Source: Candidatus Paceibacterota bacterium
Lineage (GTDB): Bacteria > Verrucomicrobiota > Verrucomicrobiia > Limisphaerales > UBA8199
Length of the DNA stretch: 64,000 bases
Assembly: GCA_035452965.1 (NCBI GenBank)
Contig: DAOTCE010000001.1
Location: 499,139 to 563,138 of the forward strand
Direction of reading: 5' to 3'
Positions 55,568 to 64,000 of this stretch are shown one piece after another (position 1 is the first letter of the stretch; every line of letters starts with the position of its first letter). The translations under genes and the position numbers were made by a program. A model generated the notes under the pieces. The model searched no databases, was not told the DNA's origin, and saw only the letters and a list, made by a program, of their open reading frames with translations.

Positions 55568-57910
55568 ATGAAAACAAAATCTATCCTCACCACCCTCAGT
55601 CTCGCACTAGGTGCAATTGCAATACCAGCGGCGGACGGGCTCGACCGGACGGTGCTGCCGGTTCAGTTCCCGAAACCACCCGCCCTCAAGGAACTCTACG
55701 CCAAGGACGTGAAGACCATTCCGCCCAGGCAAGAAGTGAAGGCACCCCAGGGCGCGCCCAATGTGCTGGTCATCCTGATTGACGACCTCGGCTTCGGTGC
55801 CACGGAAACCTTCGGCGGTCCGATGAAGACGCCCACGATGCAGAAGCTGGCGACGGGCGGTCTTCGCTACAACAGCTTCCACACGACGGCGCTCTGTTCG
55901 CCGACGCGCGTCGCGCTCAAGTCGGGCCGCAACCATCACACGGGCAACATGGGCTTCATCACCGAAATGGCGACGGGTCTGCCCGGTGCCACCGGCGAGG
56001 TCCCCAACAACGTGGCCCCGCTGGCGAAGATTCTTCAGTTGAATGGCTACAGCACGGCGGCGTTCGGCAAGTGGCACGAGACGGCGGTCTGGGAAACCAG
56101 CGTGTCCGGTCCGTTCGACCGCTGGCCGTTGCGGCAGGGCTTTGACAAGTTCTATGGCTTCATCGGTGGTGAAGCGAACCAGTGGGCGCCGTACCTGCAT
56201 GACGGGGTCGCCCAGGTCGAGCTTCCCAACGACCCGAACTACATCCTGAACACGGACATGGCGAATCAGGCAGTGGCGTGGCTGAAGTTCCAGAAAGCCA
56301 TGACGCCGGACAAACCGCTCTTCATTTACTACGCGCCGGGCGCCGTGCATGCGCCGCACCATGTGCCGCAGGAGTGGATCGCGAAGTGGAAGGGCAAGTT
56401 CGATGGCGGCTGGGACAAGCTGCGCGAGGAGACGCTCGCACGGCAGCTCAAAATGGGCGTGGTGCCCGCCGGCACCAGGCTTGCGCCGAAACCCAAAGCC
56501 ATCAAGGATTGGGACACGCTGTCCGCCGACGAGAAGAAACTCTTCACCCGGCAAGCCGAAGTGTTTGCCGCTTTCGTGGAACATACCGATTACGAAATTG
56601 GCCGCGTGATTCAGGCCATTGACGATGTGGGCCAACTCGACAACACATTGGTGTTCTACATCGCCGGCGACAACGGGACTAGCGCCGAGGGCGGCATGAA
56701 CGGCATGTTCAGCGAAATGACCTACTTCAACGGCGTCACCGAGAAAGTCGAGGATATGGTCAAGCTGGTTGACAAATGGGGCGGCCCGCAAACCTATCCG
56801 CACATGGCGGCTGGTTGGGCCGTGGCCCTCGACACGCCGTTCCAATGGACCAAACAGATGGCGTCCGATTTCGGCGGCACCCGCGTCGGCATGGTTGCCC
56901 ACTGGCCCAAGGGCATCAAGGCGAAGAACGAGGTGCGCCCCCAGTTCAGCCACGTGATTGACATCGCGCCGACCATTCTGGAAGCCGCCGGCCTGCCGGA
57001 ACCCAAGGTCGTGAACGGCACTCCGCAGATTCCGATGGAAGGCAACAGTCTGGTCTATACGTTTGACAACGCGGCGGCCAAGGAGCGCCACACCACGCAG
57101 TATTTCGAGATCGCCGGCAACCGCGCGATCTACCACGACGGCTGGTTTGCCCGGACCACTCACAAGGCGCCGTGGGAACCCAAGCCACGCCGGGCGCTTG
57201 CGGAAGACATTTGGGAACTTTACGATACCCGCGCCGACTTCAGCCTTGCCAACGACCTCGCCGCGGCAAACCCAAAAAAACTCAAGGAGTTGCAGGCCGT
57301 CTTCCTTAATGAGGCCCGGAAATATAATGTGCTGCCCATTGATGACCGCGTGTTCGAGCGGCTCAACGGCGATCTCGTGGGCCGCCCCGATCTCATGGGG
57401 AAACGCACCTCGATCACCGTCGCCGAAGGCATGTCTGGCATGATGGAAAGTGTCTTCATCAACGTGAAGAACCGGTCCAAGACCATCACCGCCGAGATCG
57501 AAGTGCCCGAGAAAGGCGCGCACGGCATGATCCTCGCGCAAGCCGGTCGCTTCGGTGGTTGGGCGCTCTATGCCAAGGACGGCATCCCGGCCTACGACTA
57601 CAACTTCCTGGGCCTAAAAAGCACGACGATTGCGGACACCAAGCCGCTCTCGGCCGGCAAACACACACTTCGCTTCGAATTCGCCTACGACGGCGGCGGC
57701 CCCGGCAAAGGCGGGAAGGGCACGCTGTTTGTGGATAGCAACAAGGTGGCTGAGGGCCGGATCGATCACACCCAAGGCGGGCTTTTCTCTGCCGACGAGA
57801 CGGCGGACGTGGGCATTGATCTCGGCACGCCGGTGGTGGAGTCCATCGGCTGCGAAGCCAAGTCGCGCTTCACCGGCCGCATCCCGAAAGTCACGGTTGA
57901 GGTGAAATGA
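55568..57910 (+). CDS. Exported arylsulfatase (sulfatase family S1)
   Basis: A 780-residue enzyme with signal peptide ILTTLSLALGAIAIPAADG. Core motifs: PNVLVILIDDLGFG (metal Asp pair), formylglycine site CSPTR (C110), AAFGKWHE (167-171) and GDNGTSAEGG. It hydrolyses sulfate esters after maturation of C110. The C-terminal 200 residues form a beta domain (FSADETADVGIDLGTPV, then SRFTGRIPKVTVEVK). It follows a barrel gene by 52 bases and is itself followed by a decayed relative. It is in a different subgroup from the 42445 sulfatase, being longer, with a different N-terminal lead. Confidence 0.92.
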   Translation: MKTKSILTTLSLALGAIAIPAADGLDRTVLPVQFPKPPALKELYAKDVKTIPPRQEVKAPQGAPNVLVILIDDLGFGATETFGGPMKTPTMQKLATGGLRYNSFHTTALCSPTRVALKSGRNHHTGNMGFITEMATGLPGATGEVPNNVAPLAKILQLNGYSTAAFGKWHETAVWETSVSGPFDRWPLRQGFDKFYGFIGGEANQWAPYLHDGVAQVELPNDPNYILNTDMANQAVAWLKFQKAMTPDKPLFIYYAPGAVHAPHHVPQEWIAKWKGKFDGGWDKLREETLARQLKMGVVPAGTRLAPKPKAIKDWDTLSADEKKLFTRQAEVFAAFVEHTDYEIGRVIQAIDDVGQLDNTLVFYIAGDNGTSAEGGMNGMFSEMTYFNGVTEKVEDMVKLVDKWGGPQTYPHMAAGWAVALDTPFQWTKQMASDFGGTRVGMVAHWPKGIKAKNEVRPQFSHVIDIAPTILEAAGLPEPKVVNGTPQIPMEGNSLVYTFDNAAAKERHTTQYFEIAGNRAIYHDGWFARTTHKAPWEPKPRRALAEDIWELYDTRADFSLANDLAAANPKKLKELQAVFLNEARKYNVLPIDDRVFERLNGDLVGRPDLMGKRTSITVAEGMSGMMESVFINVKNRSKTITAEIEVPEKGAHGMILAQAGRFGGWALYAKDGIPAYDYNFLGLKSTTIADTKPLSAGKHTLRFEFAYDGGGPGKGGKGTLFVDSNKVAEGRIDHTQGGLFSADETADVGIDLGTPVVESIGCEAKSRFTGRIPKVTVEVK

Positions 57911-58062
57911 TACGTCTGTGAACCACGCGAGCTGGCCCGGCACTTCCTCCGGCACGGACCGGCCCGCGAATTCACCGACGAGACGGAAATCCAGTGCCGA
58001 CGAAAGTTAAACATGAATATCCGCAGACCTTTTGATTGAGCAAGAAATAACAACAAAACACT

Positions 58063-59734
58063 ATGAAAGCTATGAGATTAAAACCACACTGGCCCTTCTC
58101 AGCCTGGCGCTGGGCGCGGGTCTAAGCTCGCAAAGTCTGTCGCAGGCAAGCGAAGCCGCCCTCAACCGTTCCGTCCTGCCCATGCCGAACACGGTCCGGC
58201 CGGACTCGGTCGTCCATGACATGAAGAGCCCGGATGCCAAGTATCCGCCAATCCCGCAACTGCGCCCGCCGAAGGGCGCGCCGAACGTGTTGATCGTCCT
58301 CGTTGACGACGCGGGCTTCGGCTCCTCCAGCGCCTTTGGCGGCCCGTGCCACGAGGTGCCGGTCTGGCAGACGAGCCCGGCGGGGCCGTTTGATGCCTGG
58401 CCCACCGGCGGCGGCGGCTTTGAGTATTTCTACGGCTTCATCGCCGGCGAGGCCAACCACTGGTATCCGACGCTCTTCGAAGGCAACACGCCGGTGGAAA
58501 ACAAAAAGACGCCCGAGCAGGGCTATCATTGGGTGCCGGACATGACGGACAAGGCGATCAAATGGATCGGCCAGCAGCAGGCGCTCGCGCCGGACAAGCC
58601 GTTCTTCATCTACTACGCCCCAGGAGCCACGCACGCGCCCCATCATGGGCCCAAAGAATGGGCCGACAAATACAAGGGCAAGTTCGACCAAGGCTGGGAC
58701 ATGCTGCGCCAGGAAACCTTCGCCTGCCAGAAAAAGCTGCAAATCATCCCGGCCGATTGCCAGCTCACGCCCCGGCCCAAGGAAGTTCCGTCGTGGGACG
58801 AGATGCCGGAGGCGCTCAAGTCCGTGCTGCGCCGCCAGATGGAGGTCAATGCGGGATTCATGGAATACACCGATCACCAGGTCGGCCGTCTCGTGGAGAC
58901 GCTGGACAAGCTGAAGATTCTCGACAACACGCTCATTTACTACATCGTGGGCGACAATGGCGCTTCGTCCGAAGGCACAATCAACGGCGCCTACAACGAG
59001 ATGGCCAACTTCAACGGGCTGGCCCCGCTTGAGACGCTGGAGTTCCTCATGGCGCGCCTCGACAAACTCGGCGGGCCGGAATCCTACAACCACTACGCGG
59101 TCGCCTGGGCGCACGCGATGGACACGCCCTACCAATGGACCAAGCAGGTGGCTTCCCACTGGGGCGGCACGCGCAACGGCACCGTCGTTCACTGGCCCAA
59201 GGGCATCAAGGCCCGGGACGAAATCCGCTCGCGGCTCGCCCATGTCATTGACGTGGTGCCGACGGTGCTCGAAGCGGCCGGCTTGCCGCAGCCCGAATCT
59301 GTGGACGGCGTCCAGCAGGATCCCATCGAAGGCGTCAGCATGGCCTACAGCTTCGACGCGCCCAAGGCCGCCGAGCGGCACGAGACGCAATACTTCGAGA
59401 TGTTCGGCAACCGCGCCATCTACCACAAAGGCTGGACCGCTGCGACGAAACACCGGACTCCCTGGGTGCTGATCGGGGCGAAGAACGTGCCCTTAGACGA
59501 AAACGTGTGGGAACTCTACTCGGACCAGGACTGGACCCAGGCGATGATCTTCTCCGCCGATGACGGATGCGATGTGGGTGAGGATTCGGGCGCCCCGGTA
59601 TCTCCCGATTGCGGACCGGTGAGCAACGCCTACAAGGAGAGGATAGAGGCGTGCAGCTCTCGATCACGGATGATCCGAACAACCACACCGTCAATCCCGA
59701 GGACGCGATCAAGGCGGCCATGGGGAGGCAGTGA
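58063..59734 (+). pseudogene. Decayed arylsulfatase lacking its active-site segment
   Basis: Similar to the intact gene at 55568 but broken in four ways. (1) ATG 58063 is in a different frame from the signal peptide that follows (TLALLSLALGAG), so the start is frameshifted. (2) After GFGSSSAFGGP (near 58345) the sequence jumps in frame to HEVPVWQTSPAGPFD, losing about 84 residues including CSPTR and GKW. (3) Near 59540 WELYSDQDWTQA jumps to MIFSADDGCDVGEDSG, losing roughly 190 residues. (4) Near 59640 a frameshift moves the true C-terminus (VQLSITDDPNNHTVNPEDAI, ending MGRQ and TGA 59732-59734) into another frame. No catalytic Cys remains. The shifted frame runs on into the next gene, giving a false 814-codon fusion. 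Confidence 0.88.
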
Positions 59735-59858
59735 AAGTTTCGTTCGTGAACCCGCGCGCTGTGCAACTTGTCCGCGTTCTCGCTGGCGACACGAACGTAA
59801 AAGCAGCAGTAGAAGACATAGATTAGAGACATCAACCAAAACGAAAGACAAACAACAT

Positions 59859-60476
59859 ATGAAAAAGCAAAACTACCTCATTATCGGCCTGACGGCCCTG
59901 CTGGTCACATCCAGCCAGGCCAGCCAGGAACAACTCGCCAGGAGCATCCGCGAAGCCCGCGTGGAGACGGGCCGGACCTCGGCACAACTCAAGGTCACGT
60001 TGGGCTCGCTGAACGCCCTTACGGCACAGACGAAAGGTGACCTCCGACCTGTTTACACCACGTTTTGCAAGGAAGTGGCCAACACGGAATCGGCGGCCGG
60101 CTGGACGCGGACGCGGACCCAATGGATGGCCAGCGATGGCCGACAGTATTTCAAGGACTGGCAAAACACGGTCAATGGCATTGCCAATCAATCCCTTCGG
60201 GAGAAGGCCCAGAAGCGAATGGGCAATGTCCAGAAGAGCTACGACAAGGTGGAGGCGTCGCTCGGGCAGGCAGGCGAGAAGTTCAGACCCTTTCTCTCCG
60301 ACCTGGGCGACATTCAGAAAGCCCTGGCCTCGGACGTGACCCCGGGCGGCGTCAAGGCGATCAAGGGCACCGTTAGGAGCGCCAACTGGAACCACCAGTT
60401 TGTGGACAAGGCAGTGAAGGCTGCGCTGAAGGAAATGGATAAGATGGCGAAAGCGCTGTCCTCGGAAGCCCAGTAA
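59859..60476 (+). CDS. Exported helical protein, DUF2959-like
   Basis: A 205-residue protein; ATG 59859 gives signal peptide MKKQNYLIIGLTALLVTSSQ. The mature part is coiled-coil-like helix (IREARVETGRTSAQLKVT, SLREKAQKRMGNVQKSYDKV, FRPFLSDLGDIQKALA), similar in layout to DUF2959 periplasmic proteins; no known activity. It shares a frame with the shifted end of the sulfatase pseudogene but is a separate gene: the signal peptide and a 124-base gap mark its start. Confidence 0.72.
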   Translation: MKKQNYLIIGLTALLVTSSQASQEQLARSIREARVETGRTSAQLKVTLGSLNALTAQTKGDLRPVYTTFCKEVANTESAAGWTRTRTQWMASDGRQYFKDWQNTVNGIANQSLREKAQKRMGNVQKSYDKVEASLGQAGEKFRPFLSDLGDIQKALASDVTPGGVKAIKGTVRSANWNHQFVDKAVKAALKEMDKMAKALSSEAQ

Positions 60477-60522
60477 ACCGAGGTGCGAGGCCGTCGCCAG
60501 GCTTGCGAATTCAGCGAGTTGA

Positions 60523-60609
60523 ATCGGCACCTCACCGGTGGTGCTCGATTACTTCGACGCCGCGTCGTCTTCCTTTAACGGCAAGATTGGGGCGACCCGG
60601 ATCAGGTAG
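60523..60609 (+). pseudogene. Fragment of a sulfatase C-terminus
   Basis: In one frame, between TGA 60520 and TAG 60607, the DNA reads IGTSPVVLDYFDA, SSSFNGKIGATRIR. This fits the end of the arylsulfatase C-terminal beta domain (compare IDLGTPV and RFTGRIPKVTVEV in the 55568 enzyme). There is no upstream part, so it appears to be the leftover of another sulfatase. Confidence 0.5.
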
Positions 60610-60630
60610 CCGAAGAAATCGCATCGTGTT

Positions 60631-60656
60631 GCCCGCGCCCGCCGGTGGGCGCGGGC
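60631..60656. terminator. Perfect 10-bp GC hairpin
   Basis: GCCCGCGCCC (60631-60640), loop GCCGGT, GGGCGCGGGC (60647-60656). It is very stable but followed by AGTTGTTC rather than a T-run. It lies after the sulfatase fragment and before the lipocalin remnant, so it may be an old gene-end hairpin. Confidence 0.45.
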
Positions 60657-60673
60657 AGTTGTTCAAACCAGTC

Positions 60674-61006
60674 ATGACCAAACAAACCAATAGGTCGGTG
60701 CAATCCGGGACCTTTACCATGCTGCGTCCGGTTGGCTTATTCCTGCTCGGGCGTGGGCTGGTGTCCAGTTCCACCACCAGCAGGGGCTTGGACGCTCCGG
60801 CCACTGCGGCGTCGGTCGACCTCAGCCGCTACGCCGGCCGTTGGTATGAGGTCGCTCGGCTGCCGACGCGGCTGCAAATGGCGAATGAGGCCGCCCTCGC
60901 GGAATACGGCGCGCCTGCGATTTCAGAGGCGCGCTACGAGCCACTCCAGGTTCGTCGGCCAGACGAGAAGCTACCAGAAATCAACCTACAACATTATGAA
61001 CGATGA
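60674..61006 (+). pseudogene. Truncated lipocalin (Blc-type) remnant
   Basis: A 110-codon frame from ATG 60674 with a signal-like stretch (TMLRPVGLFLLGRGL) and then VDLSRYAGRWYEVARLPTRL, the first strand and GxWYE signature of Blc-type outer-membrane lipocalins. After that the homology stops: the remaining 40 residues have none of the Cys, N-C or strand motifs of the roughly 170-residue family, and the frame ends inside the next gene. It is therefore a 5' fragment, most likely deleted downstream. Confidence 0.65.
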
Positions 61007-61280
61007 CAGAAAGCTGGTCGTGCACTACAACAATGGCACCAGGCTCGAAATATCTTTTCCGATTCAGGTAAGGAACTCGCAGGCGACGGTGCTGGAAGCC
61101 ATGAAGAGAATCATGGAATCCGACAAAATCGCCTTCGAGGCAGAGGGCCGCTTGATCGTCATTCCCTGGGCCAGCGTAGCCAGACTGGAAGTCAGCCCCA
61201 CGCCGGCTTCGCTGCCTTTTGGCGTAATCAAGAACGCAAAGCTGGAGCATGAAAGCACTTTTCATAACCACAGCAGATAA
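60996..61280 (+). CDS. Small protein of unknown function
   Basis: A 94-residue protein from ATG 60996 (MNDDRKLVVHYNNGTRLEIS), without signal peptide. It is a small mixed fold ending IPWASVARLEVSPTPASLP, a pattern like short RNA- or membrane-interacting domains, but I cannot name the family. It overlaps the end of the lipocalin remnant by 11 bases in another frame and precedes a lipoprotein gene by 22 bases. It is one of the very few non-exported products in this run. Confidence 0.6.
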   Translation: MNDDRKLVVHYNNGTRLEISFPIQVRNSQATVLEAMKRIMESDKIAFEAEGRLIVIPWASVARLEVSPTPASLPFGVIKNAKLEHESTFHNHSR

Positions 61281-61302
61281 AGACAAACAAGAGCGCACAA
61301 CT

Positions 61303-62388
61303 ATGAAAACAAGGCTCAAACAAAACCTCCTCGCCACGGTGCTCGCTGGCGCCGTGGTTTTGACCGGTTGCACTCATCTTGGCCCCAGGACCGTGGCCGT
61401 GGACCGTTTCGACTACAGCACGGCCATCGCCGATTCGTGGAAACAGCAGACGCTCCTCAACATCGTCAAGCTCCGCTACATGGACCTGCCGGTGTTTGTG
61501 GACGTGGCGTCCATCGTCAGTGGCTACTCCATGCAAACGGGTGTCAGCATCAACGGCACCCTCTCCTCCGAAAAAGCCATCCAGGGCAATTACCTCGCGG
61601 CTGGCGGACAGGCCCTCTACACCGACCGGCCCACCATCACCTACGTGCCGTTGACCGGGGAAAGATTCCTGCGCGGCCTCATCACGCCGATTGATCCCAA
61701 AAACATCTTCTTCATGCTGCAAGCGGGCTTCCCGGCGGATTTCATCCTGGCCCTGACCGTCGAAGGCCTGAATGGCGTGCGCAACCGTTCGGTCGCCGCC
61801 GGCGCCATGCGCGAGGCGGACCCGGAGTTCCTCCGTGCTTTGGACCTGCTGCGCCAGGTGCAGGCCGCCGGCGCGTTCGGCATGCGCGTCGAAGAAGACA
61901 AGGCCAAAGGCTCGACCGGGGTGGTGTTCTTCCGGCGCGACGATGTCCCCGCCGACATGTTGGAAAAGGCGGCGGAAATCCGGCGGCTGCTCAAGCTGCC
62001 AGCGGAAGGGGACAAATACGTGCTCGCCTATTCGCCGGTCCGCGGGGTGGACAATGAGCTGGCCGTCAACAGCCGCTCCATGCTGCAAATCATGGGCGCC
62101 TTCTCGAGCTATCTGGACGTGCCGGAAGTCCACCTGAAGGAACGCAGCGCCGTGCCCGCTTTCGACAAAGCCGCCCCGGGGAGCCGGCAGACCTTTGTGC
62201 GGATTCACAGCGGCAAGGACAAGCCGGGGCATGCTTTCGCCGCCGTGCCTTACCGTGACCACTGGTTCTGGGTTGACGACGGTGACTGGCAAACCAAACG
62301 CGCCTTCACCGCCGTCATGTTCTTCTTCACCCTCGCCGAATCCGGCAGCTCCGAGAAAATGCCCTTGATCACCATCCCCGCGCAATAA
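61303..62388 (+). CDS. Conserved lipoprotein of unknown function
   Basis: A 361-residue lipoprotein from ATG 61303 (signal LLATVLAGAVVLTGC, lipobox LTGC). Mature segments include QQTLLNIVKLRYMDLPVFVD, TYVPLTGERFLRGLITPI, YSPVRGVDNELAVNSRSMLQ and WFWVDDGDWQTKRAFTAVMF. The pattern (NIVKLRY near the N-terminus and a late VDDGDWQTK/S motif) is that of a widespread hypothetical lipoprotein family; no activity is known to me. The upstream in-frame ATG at 61249 lies inside the previous gene. Confidence 0.8.
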   Translation: MKTRLKQNLLATVLAGAVVLTGCTHLGPRTVAVDRFDYSTAIADSWKQQTLLNIVKLRYMDLPVFVDVASIVSGYSMQTGVSINGTLSSEKAIQGNYLAAGGQALYTDRPTITYVPLTGERFLRGLITPIDPKNIFFMLQAGFPADFILALTVEGLNGVRNRSVAAGAMREADPEFLRALDLLRQVQAAGAFGMRVEEDKAKGSTGVVFFRRDDVPADMLEKAAEIRRLLKLPAEGDKYVLAYSPVRGVDNELAVNSRSMLQIMGAFSSYLDVPEVHLKERSAVPAFDKAAPGSRQTFVRIHSGKDKPGHAFAAVPYRDHWFWVDDGDWQTKRAFTAVMFFFTLAESGSSEKMPLITIPAQ

Positions 62389-62438
62389 GCAGTCACAACA
62401 AACCACGCACTGGGCATGAACTTTAAGACCAGGTTGAC

Positions 62439-63815
62439 TTGAGACATGTGAAGGTTCATCGCGTAGCCGTCGTGACTATCTGGCTGCTGCTCACCTGGGC
62501 AGCTTCGGCCAGCGAATCGGACGCTGCCGCTGCATCGCCCGGCGAAGTCAAGGTGCCCACCATGAATCACGCCGATGTGCTGGTCACCGCTGAGGGTGAG
62601 CGGTTCGTGGGCCGGATCATCGCTGAGACGCCCGGCACTGTCGTCTTCGAGTCAAAGGTGGCCGGGCGTCTTACCTTGTCGCGCGCGCAGGTTCGCGAGC
62701 TCCAGCGCCAGTCGGCCAGCGAGCCGGTCAGCGTGTTGCCGCTCACCAACCAGCCGCCGCTGGGCACGAACCCACTCTCGACTTTCAGCTCTCCGACCTC
62801 GACCAACGCCTGGCTTCCCCCCAGCCTCGGCCACGACAACCCGGATTGGATTCAGCTTAAATCCGGCTCCTGGCTCAGCGGCAGATTCAAGTACCTCCAG
62901 GACCGCACCGTGGAGTTCGACAACGACGAGCTGGACGAACAGAGCTTCCGGTTGAAGGACATTCGGCAGATCCGTCCCGCCGAGCCGGCGTGGGTTCGCT
63001 TCGACGACCGCGAAGAACCGGTGTTTGGAACTGTTGTGCTTAGCAATGGCGTCGTTTCCGTGGGCGGAGCGGAGGAGCTAACCTCGCCCCGGGACCGGGT
63101 TCTCGGTATTACCCCTGCCGGCAGCAAGGGGATAAGCTACTGGTCCGGCAACCTGAGCGTCGGGCTGAGCCTCCAGTCCGGCAACAACCGCATCACTACG
63201 CTGAGTACCAGTGCCGAGCTGGCCCGGCGAACGCCTAACACGGACCTGGTATTCGACTACCTGGGAAATTACAGCGAGGCTAACGGAATTCAGAACGCCA
63301 ACAACCAGCGTGCGAGTCTGACCTACGATGTGCGGCTGGATCGTCACTGGTTCGTTCGCCCCGGCTCGATCGAATACTACCACGACCCTGTTGCCAACAT
63401 CTCGCTGCGAGGGACGGCCATGGTAGGTGGCGGTTACTACATCTTCGACCGTTCGGGCCTGACATGGAACGTGGCTGCAGGTCCCGCCGCCCAGTACACC
63501 AGATTTGAGCAGGTGGAGACCGGTCAGTCGGAAAGCGCCACAACGCCCGCCGCCTTCGTGTCGACGAGTTTCAAGGTGGACATCTCCCGGCGCCTGACTC
63601 TGAGCGAGAAACTACAAAGCATCTTCACAAAAGAGGAGGCCGGGCAGTATACCCATCACTCAGTCACCAGCCTCGAGTTCAAGATCAAGCGGCACCTGGA
63701 CCTGGACGTTTCCTTTGTCTGGGAATACCTGCACAAGCCCGCGATGGAATCCAACGGCGACCTCCCCCAGAATAGCGATTTCTACCTCACGCTGGGACTG
63801 GGACTAAGGTTCTAG
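62439..63815 (+). CDS. DUF481-type outer-membrane protein
   Basis: A 458-residue exported protein; signal VVTIWLLLTWAASAS. Residues 45-220 hold two small SH3-like beta units (VTAEGERFVGRIIAET, VFESKVAGRLTLSRAQVREL, WIQLKSGSWLSGRFKYLQD). From about residue 235 comes a barrel: SYWSGNLSVGLSLQSGNNRI, then DLVFDYLGNYSEANG, YYHDPVANISLRGTAMVGG and a terminal FYLTLGLGLRF, as in the DUF481/YdiY family of outer-membrane proteins. The start is uncertain: TTG 62439 or GTG 62448. An ATG at 62416 is in another frame and stops after eight codons. Confidence 0.83.
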   Translation: MRHVKVHRVAVVTIWLLLTWAASASESDAAAASPGEVKVPTMNHADVLVTAEGERFVGRIIAETPGTVVFESKVAGRLTLSRAQVRELQRQSASEPVSVLPLTNQPPLGTNPLSTFSSPTSTNAWLPPSLGHDNPDWIQLKSGSWLSGRFKYLQDRTVEFDNDELDEQSFRLKDIRQIRPAEPAWVRFDDREEPVFGTVVLSNGVVSVGGAEELTSPRDRVLGITPAGSKGISYWSGNLSVGLSLQSGNNRITTLSTSAELARRTPNTDLVFDYLGNYSEANGIQNANNQRASLTYDVRLDRHWFVRPGSIEYYHDPVANISLRGTAMVGGGYYIFDRSGLTWNVAAGPAAQYTRFEQVETGQSESATTPAAFVSTSFKVDISRRLTLSEKLQSIFTKEEAGQYTHHSVTSLEFKIKRHLDLDVSFVWEYLHKPAMESNGDLPQNSDFYLTLGLGLRF

Positions 63816-64000
63816 CGTCGCCTCTGAGCCCTCCGTCTTCTTCGCGACCACCAACACGAGCCGCAAAACACGATGCAGTAGTCGCACCAGCCTCCCCCTC
63901 TCCCCACGGGCCGGCGCGCCTGCTGCAACCATTGGAATGCGCCCTGCCGGTCAACGCAAATGGCAAACCTTCCTCCACACCCACAAACTGTGGCGACCCG

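Noticed and set aside
55607..57541. A 644-codon minus-strand frame over the second sulfatase
   Set aside because: Antisense to an intact sulfatase with all motifs; a composition artefact, as are the similar frames at 42661-44064 and 58122-59453.
58032..60476. An 814-codon sulfatase/DUF2959 fusion protein
   Set aside because: The join arises because a frameshift near 59640 sends the decayed sulfatase frame into the next gene. The true sulfatase end lies in another frame (stop at 59734) and the downstream gene has its own signal peptide at 59859.

Overview
The window looks like a chromosomal piece of a GC-rich, Gram-negative member of the PVC group, most likely a Verrucomicrobiota bacterium; this is inference from content. 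The supporting signs are a type II pseudopilin with a C-terminal H-X9-DG motif, two PEP-CTERM proteins, very long secreted proteins built from Ig, PA14 and autotransporter-strand modules, several arylsulfatases, and weak or absent Shine-Dalgarno sites. I see no rRNA, tRNA, CRISPR array, insertion sequence or phage gene.

Layout. 1-900: the tail of a secreted protein and a pseudopilin. 1250-5453: a cobalamin riboswitch followed by a tightly overlapping operon for anaerobic ribonucleotide reduction (nrdD, nrdG, dcd and a small cysteine-rich CWC protein). 5612-8339: an APC-type permease and a membrane protein. 8531-17125 (minus strand): a PpiC/SurA-like foldase followed 9 bases later by a 2267-residue surface protein with an embedded amidase_3 domain. 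17820-21723 (minus): PEP-CTERM protein, tgt, metallo-beta-lactamase-fold hydrolase, second PEP-CTERM protein. 22094-35057: an extracellular alpha-glucan cluster, with two giant GH13 proteins on the minus strand and a GH57-CBM25 protein plus a smaller GH13 on the plus strand, arranged divergently. 35160-37786 (minus): a cupredoxin-like protein and an exported M3 peptidase. 38034-41369: hybrid-free sensor kinase, FixJ-like regulator and a stand-alone receiver.

40923-63815 is a 23-kb run of same-strand genes whose products are almost all exported: outer-membrane barrels, sulfatases, lipoproteins and small periplasmic proteins. It is built from duplicated cassettes (receiver, neuromedin-U-type barrel, sulfatase, MetA-type barrel) and is eroding: one barrel copy is truncated, one sulfatase has lost its active-site segment and has frameshifts, and pieces of another sulfatase and of a lipocalin remain.

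The most interesting signals are (1) a C-terminal module of roughly 70-80 residues ending in a [F/S/W]YR[V/I/L]-type tail, shared by six otherwise unrelated secreted proteins including the starch enzymes, which may be an unnamed sorting or secretion tag; (2) the duplicated and decaying sulfatase/porin island with paired TCACTGA palindromes 21 bp apart in front of one receiver copy; and (3) cobalamin-riboswitch control of an anaerobic (class III) reductase operon that also carries dCTP deaminase and a CWC protein.
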